A stretch of DNA of 64,000 bases. It comes from Palsa-504 sp963744575 (GTDB taxonomy: Bacteria > Actinomycetota > Actinomycetes > Streptosporangiales > Streptosporangiaceae). A model generated the notes under the pieces. It was not told where the DNA came from, made no database searches, and was given only the letters and a program-made list of their open reading frames with translations. The translations under genes and the position numbers were made by a program. The stretch covers positions 1-64,000 of the forward strand of contig CAVUUF010000025.1 in the NCBI GenBank assembly GCA_963744575.1. Reading direction: 5' to 3'. This document shows positions 62,128 through 64,000 of the stretch, in pieces (position 1 is the first letter of the stretch; each line of letters begins with the position of its first letter).

Positions 62128-63478
62128 GGGCCTCGTCGATGCGCTCCTGGGACAGCTCGAAGTCCTCCATCTCGCCGGACAGGTAGCGCTCGTAGGCGGC
62201 CATGTCGAAGTGCCCGTGGCCGCACAGCGCGGTGAGGATCACCTTCTCCTCACCGGATTCGGTGCAGCGCTTGGCCTCCTCGATGCAGGCCGCGAGCGCG
62301 TGCGCCGGCTCCGGCGCCGGGATGATTCCTTCCGAACGGGCGAAGGTCACCGCGGCCGCGAAGCATTCTCGCTGCGGCTTGGCGACCGCCTCGAACAGGC
62401 CGAGCTCGTACATGTGCGACAGCAGCGGCGACATGCCGTGGTAGCGCAGCCCGCCGGCGTGCACCGGGTCCGGGATGAAGTCGTGGCCGAGGGTGTGCAT
62501 CTTCAGCAGCGGGGTGAACCCGGCCGTGTCGCCGAAGTCGTAGGCGTACCTGCCGCGGGTGAAGGACGGGCAGGCCGACGGCTCGACCGCGCGGATGACC
62601 GGGTTGACCCGCCCGGCCAGCTTCTCCCGCAGGAACGGCAGGAACAGCCCGGCGAAGTTGGAGCCGCCGCCGGTGCAGCCGACGATCAGGTCCGGCGCGG
62701 ACTCGCCGGCCACGGCGAACTGCGCCAGGGCCTCCTCGCCGATCACCGTCTGGTGCATGAGCACGTGGTTGAGCACGCTGCCCAGCGCGTACCTGGTGTC
62801 CGCGCCCTGTCCACTCCCGGCGCCGGCCGCCTCGACCGCCTCGCTGATCGCGATGCCCAGGCTGCCTGGCGAGTCCGGGTGGAGGGCGAGCACCTCCGCG
62901 CCGGCCTTGGTGGCCCGGGACGGGCTGGCGTGCACGGTGGCGCCCCAGGTTTCCATCATCGTGCGCCGGTACGGCTTCTGGTCGTAGGAGGCGCGGACCA
63001 TCCAGATCTCACAGTCGATGCCGAACTGCGCGCAGGCGAAGGCCAGCGCGCTGCCCCACTGCCCGGCCCCGGTCTCGGTGGTGAGCCGCTTGGTGCCCTC
63101 GGCCGCGTTGTAGTACGCCTGCGGGACCGCGGTGTTCGGCTTGTGCGACCCGGCGGGGGAGACGCCCTCGTACTTGTAGTAGATGCGCGCCGGGGTGTTC
63201 AGCGCCTTCTCCAGGCGGTGCGCCCGGTACAGCGGGGTGGGCCGCCACAGCCGGTAGACGTCGAGCACCTCGGCCGGGATGTCGAGGTAGGAGTCGGTGG
63301 CCACTTCCTGGCGGATGAGCTCCATCGGGAACAGCGGCGCCAGGTCTTCCGGGCCCACCGGCTGGCCCGTCCCCGGGTGCAGCGGCGGGGGTGGCGGCGC
63401 GGACAGGTCGGGGATCACGTTGTACCACTGGCGGGGGATCTCGGACTCATCCAGTGTGATCTTGGTGCGTTCGGTCAC
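62099..63478 (-). CDS. TrpB2-type tryptophan synthase beta-like enzyme
   Basis: From GTG 63478 (GGAGG 6 bases ahead) the 459-residue PLP enzyme has EIPRQWYNVIPDLSAPPPPP, the PLP-Lys motif in GSHKPNTAVPQAYYNA, ETGAGQWGSALAFACAQF, GCTGGGSNFAGLFLPFL and a C-terminal region with ALCGHGHFDMAAYERYLSG. The size and RPTPLYRAHRLEKAL pattern fit TrpB2, which works without TrpA on serine and indole or related substrates. Opposing the DAHP synthase, it is consistent with an aromatic-amino-acid theme. Confidence 0.92.
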   Translation of the reverse strand: MTERTKITLDESEIPRQWYNVIPDLSAPPPPPLHPGTGQPVGPEDLAPLFPMELIRQEVATDSYLDIPAEVLDVYRLWRPTPLYRAHRLEKALNTPARIYYKYEGVSPAGSHKPNTAVPQAYYNAAEGTKRLTTETGAGQWGSALAFACAQFGIDCEIWMVRASYDQKPYRRTMMETWGATVHASPSRATKAGAEVLALHPDSPGSLGIAISEAVEAAGAGSGQGADTRYALGSVLNHVLMHQTVIGEEALAQFAVAGESAPDLIVGCTGGGSNFAGLFLPFLREKLAGRVNPVIRAVEPSACPSFTRGRYAYDFGDTAGFTPLLKMHTLGHDFIPDPVHAGGLRYHGMSPLLSHMYELGLFEAVAKPQRECFAAAVTFARSEGIIPAPEPAHALAACIEEAKRCTESGEEKVILTALCGHGHFDMAAYERYLSGEMEDFELSQERIDEALTRLPAVGN

Positions 63479-63586
63479 GACGGCCTCCGATCTCCGGTGG
63501 GAACAGCTGTTCCGAACCATACGCCCGGCAGCAGCGCCCCGAAAGTCACCAGGCGGTGTAGCCACGCCCGTTCGGTCCCAAGATCG

Positions 63587-64000
63587 TTAGCCGACTAGCG
63601 TCTTGACCGCGGCGGCCAGCTCGGCCATGGCCTTCTTGGCGTCGGCGAAGTACATGCTGGTCTTGGGATCGAAGTACAGCTCGTTCTCCATGCCGGCGTA
63701 GCCGGTCCCCATCGAGCGCTTGATCACGATGATGGACCTGGCCTGGTCGACGTCGAGGATGGGCATGCCGGAGATGTCGTTGCCCGGGCGGCGGGCGGCC
63801 GGGTTGGTCACGTCGTTGGCCCCGATGACCAGGGCCACGTCGGTGCGGGCGAACTCCGGGTTGATCTCGTCCATCTCCACCAGCTGCGGGTAGGGCACGT
63901 TGGCCTCGGCCAGCAGCACGTTCATGTGGCCGGGCATCCGGCCGGCCACCGGGTGGATGGCGTAGCTGACCTCGATGCCGCGCTCTTCCAGCGTCGAGGC
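63587..64000 (-). CDS. pntB: NAD(P) transhydrogenase subunit beta (PntB), C-terminal part
   Basis: The visible 137 residues, entering from the right edge, contain YAIHPVAGRMPGHMNVLLAE, DVALVIGANDVTNPAARRPG, GMPILDVDQARSIIVIKRSM and FADAKKAMAELAAAVKTLVG. This is the NADP-binding domain III of PntB. The enzyme couples hydride transfer from NADH to NADP with proton flow. The N-terminal membrane part lies outside the window. Confidence 0.94.
   Translation of the reverse strand, partial: ASTLEERGIEVSYAIHPVAGRMPGHMNVLLAEANVPYPQLVEMDEINPEFARTDVALVIGANDVTNPAARRPGNDISGMPILDVDQARSIIVIKRSMGTGYAGMENELYFDPKTSMYFADAKKAMAELAAAVKTLVG

Overview
The window is very GC-rich, gene-dense chromosomal DNA from an actinobacterium. 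Support comes from the gene set: a class with DUF3117 and DUF3107 small proteins, a sigE / anti-sigma / tatB / mrp cluster with a flanking O-methyltransferase as in mycobacteria, a large NAD-type glutamate dehydrogenase, ftsEX-smpB-ssrA, Ku, MoeZ and a DUF6758-type protein. GTG starts, 4-base stop/start overlaps and GGAGG-type ribosome sites are common. The genus cannot be fixed from this sequence alone.

Layout. 1-9.5 kb is a worn accessory island: a DUF1254/DUF1214 secreted protein, an MMPL transporter and a YihY-type membrane protein stand among fragments of a Tn3-family transposase, a tyrosine recombinase, ISKra4-type and other transposases, and inverted shards of the neighbouring MMPL and YihY genes. 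9.5-15.3 kb is a purine-oxidation operon (three xanthine-dehydrogenase-type subunits plus an 8-oxoguanine-deaminase-type amidohydrolase), bordered by a chimeric aldehyde-dehydrogenase/permease remnant and a truncated GMC oxidoreductase start. 15.2-19.0 kb holds a reductase, a frameshifted DoxX-type gene, an ArsR/SRPBCC pair with a clear palindromic operator, an IstB remnant and a low-complexity membrane protein. 19.1-28.0 kb carries a HAD hydrolase, acetoacetyl-CoA synthetase, the 1.6-kaa glutamate dehydrogenase and a lipoprotein.

28-34.8 kb is the informational/cell-division core: prfB, ftsE, ftsX, smpB, a penicillin-binding-protein-like gene whose catalytic motifs are lost, and tmRNA. 34.8-41.5 kb contains a cut-off MFS gene next to ssrA, a TetR regulator, DUF3117, an O-methyltransferase, sigE with an ECF-like promoter, a zinc anti-sigma factor, an RseB-like lipoprotein, tatB and mrp. 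41.5-54.7 kb holds housekeeping genes (NUDIX, PHP phosphoesterase, PD-(D/E)XK nuclease, DEAD-box helicase, TetR, Ku, MoeZ, mannose-6-phosphate isomerase) and two tRNAs (Gln-CTG, Glu-CTC). 54.7-61 kb is a second eroded stretch with remnants of LuxR-, MocR- and B3/4-type genes. The end has a class-I DAHP synthase overlapping tail to tail with a TrpB2-type synthase, and the C-terminus of transhydrogenase PntB, which runs off the window.

Most notable points: a predicted catalytically dead PBP translationally coupled to smpB; an RF2 with SKY in place of the SPF stop-codon motif; and a small 50-60-residue protein family found three times, each directly ahead of a different larger gene.
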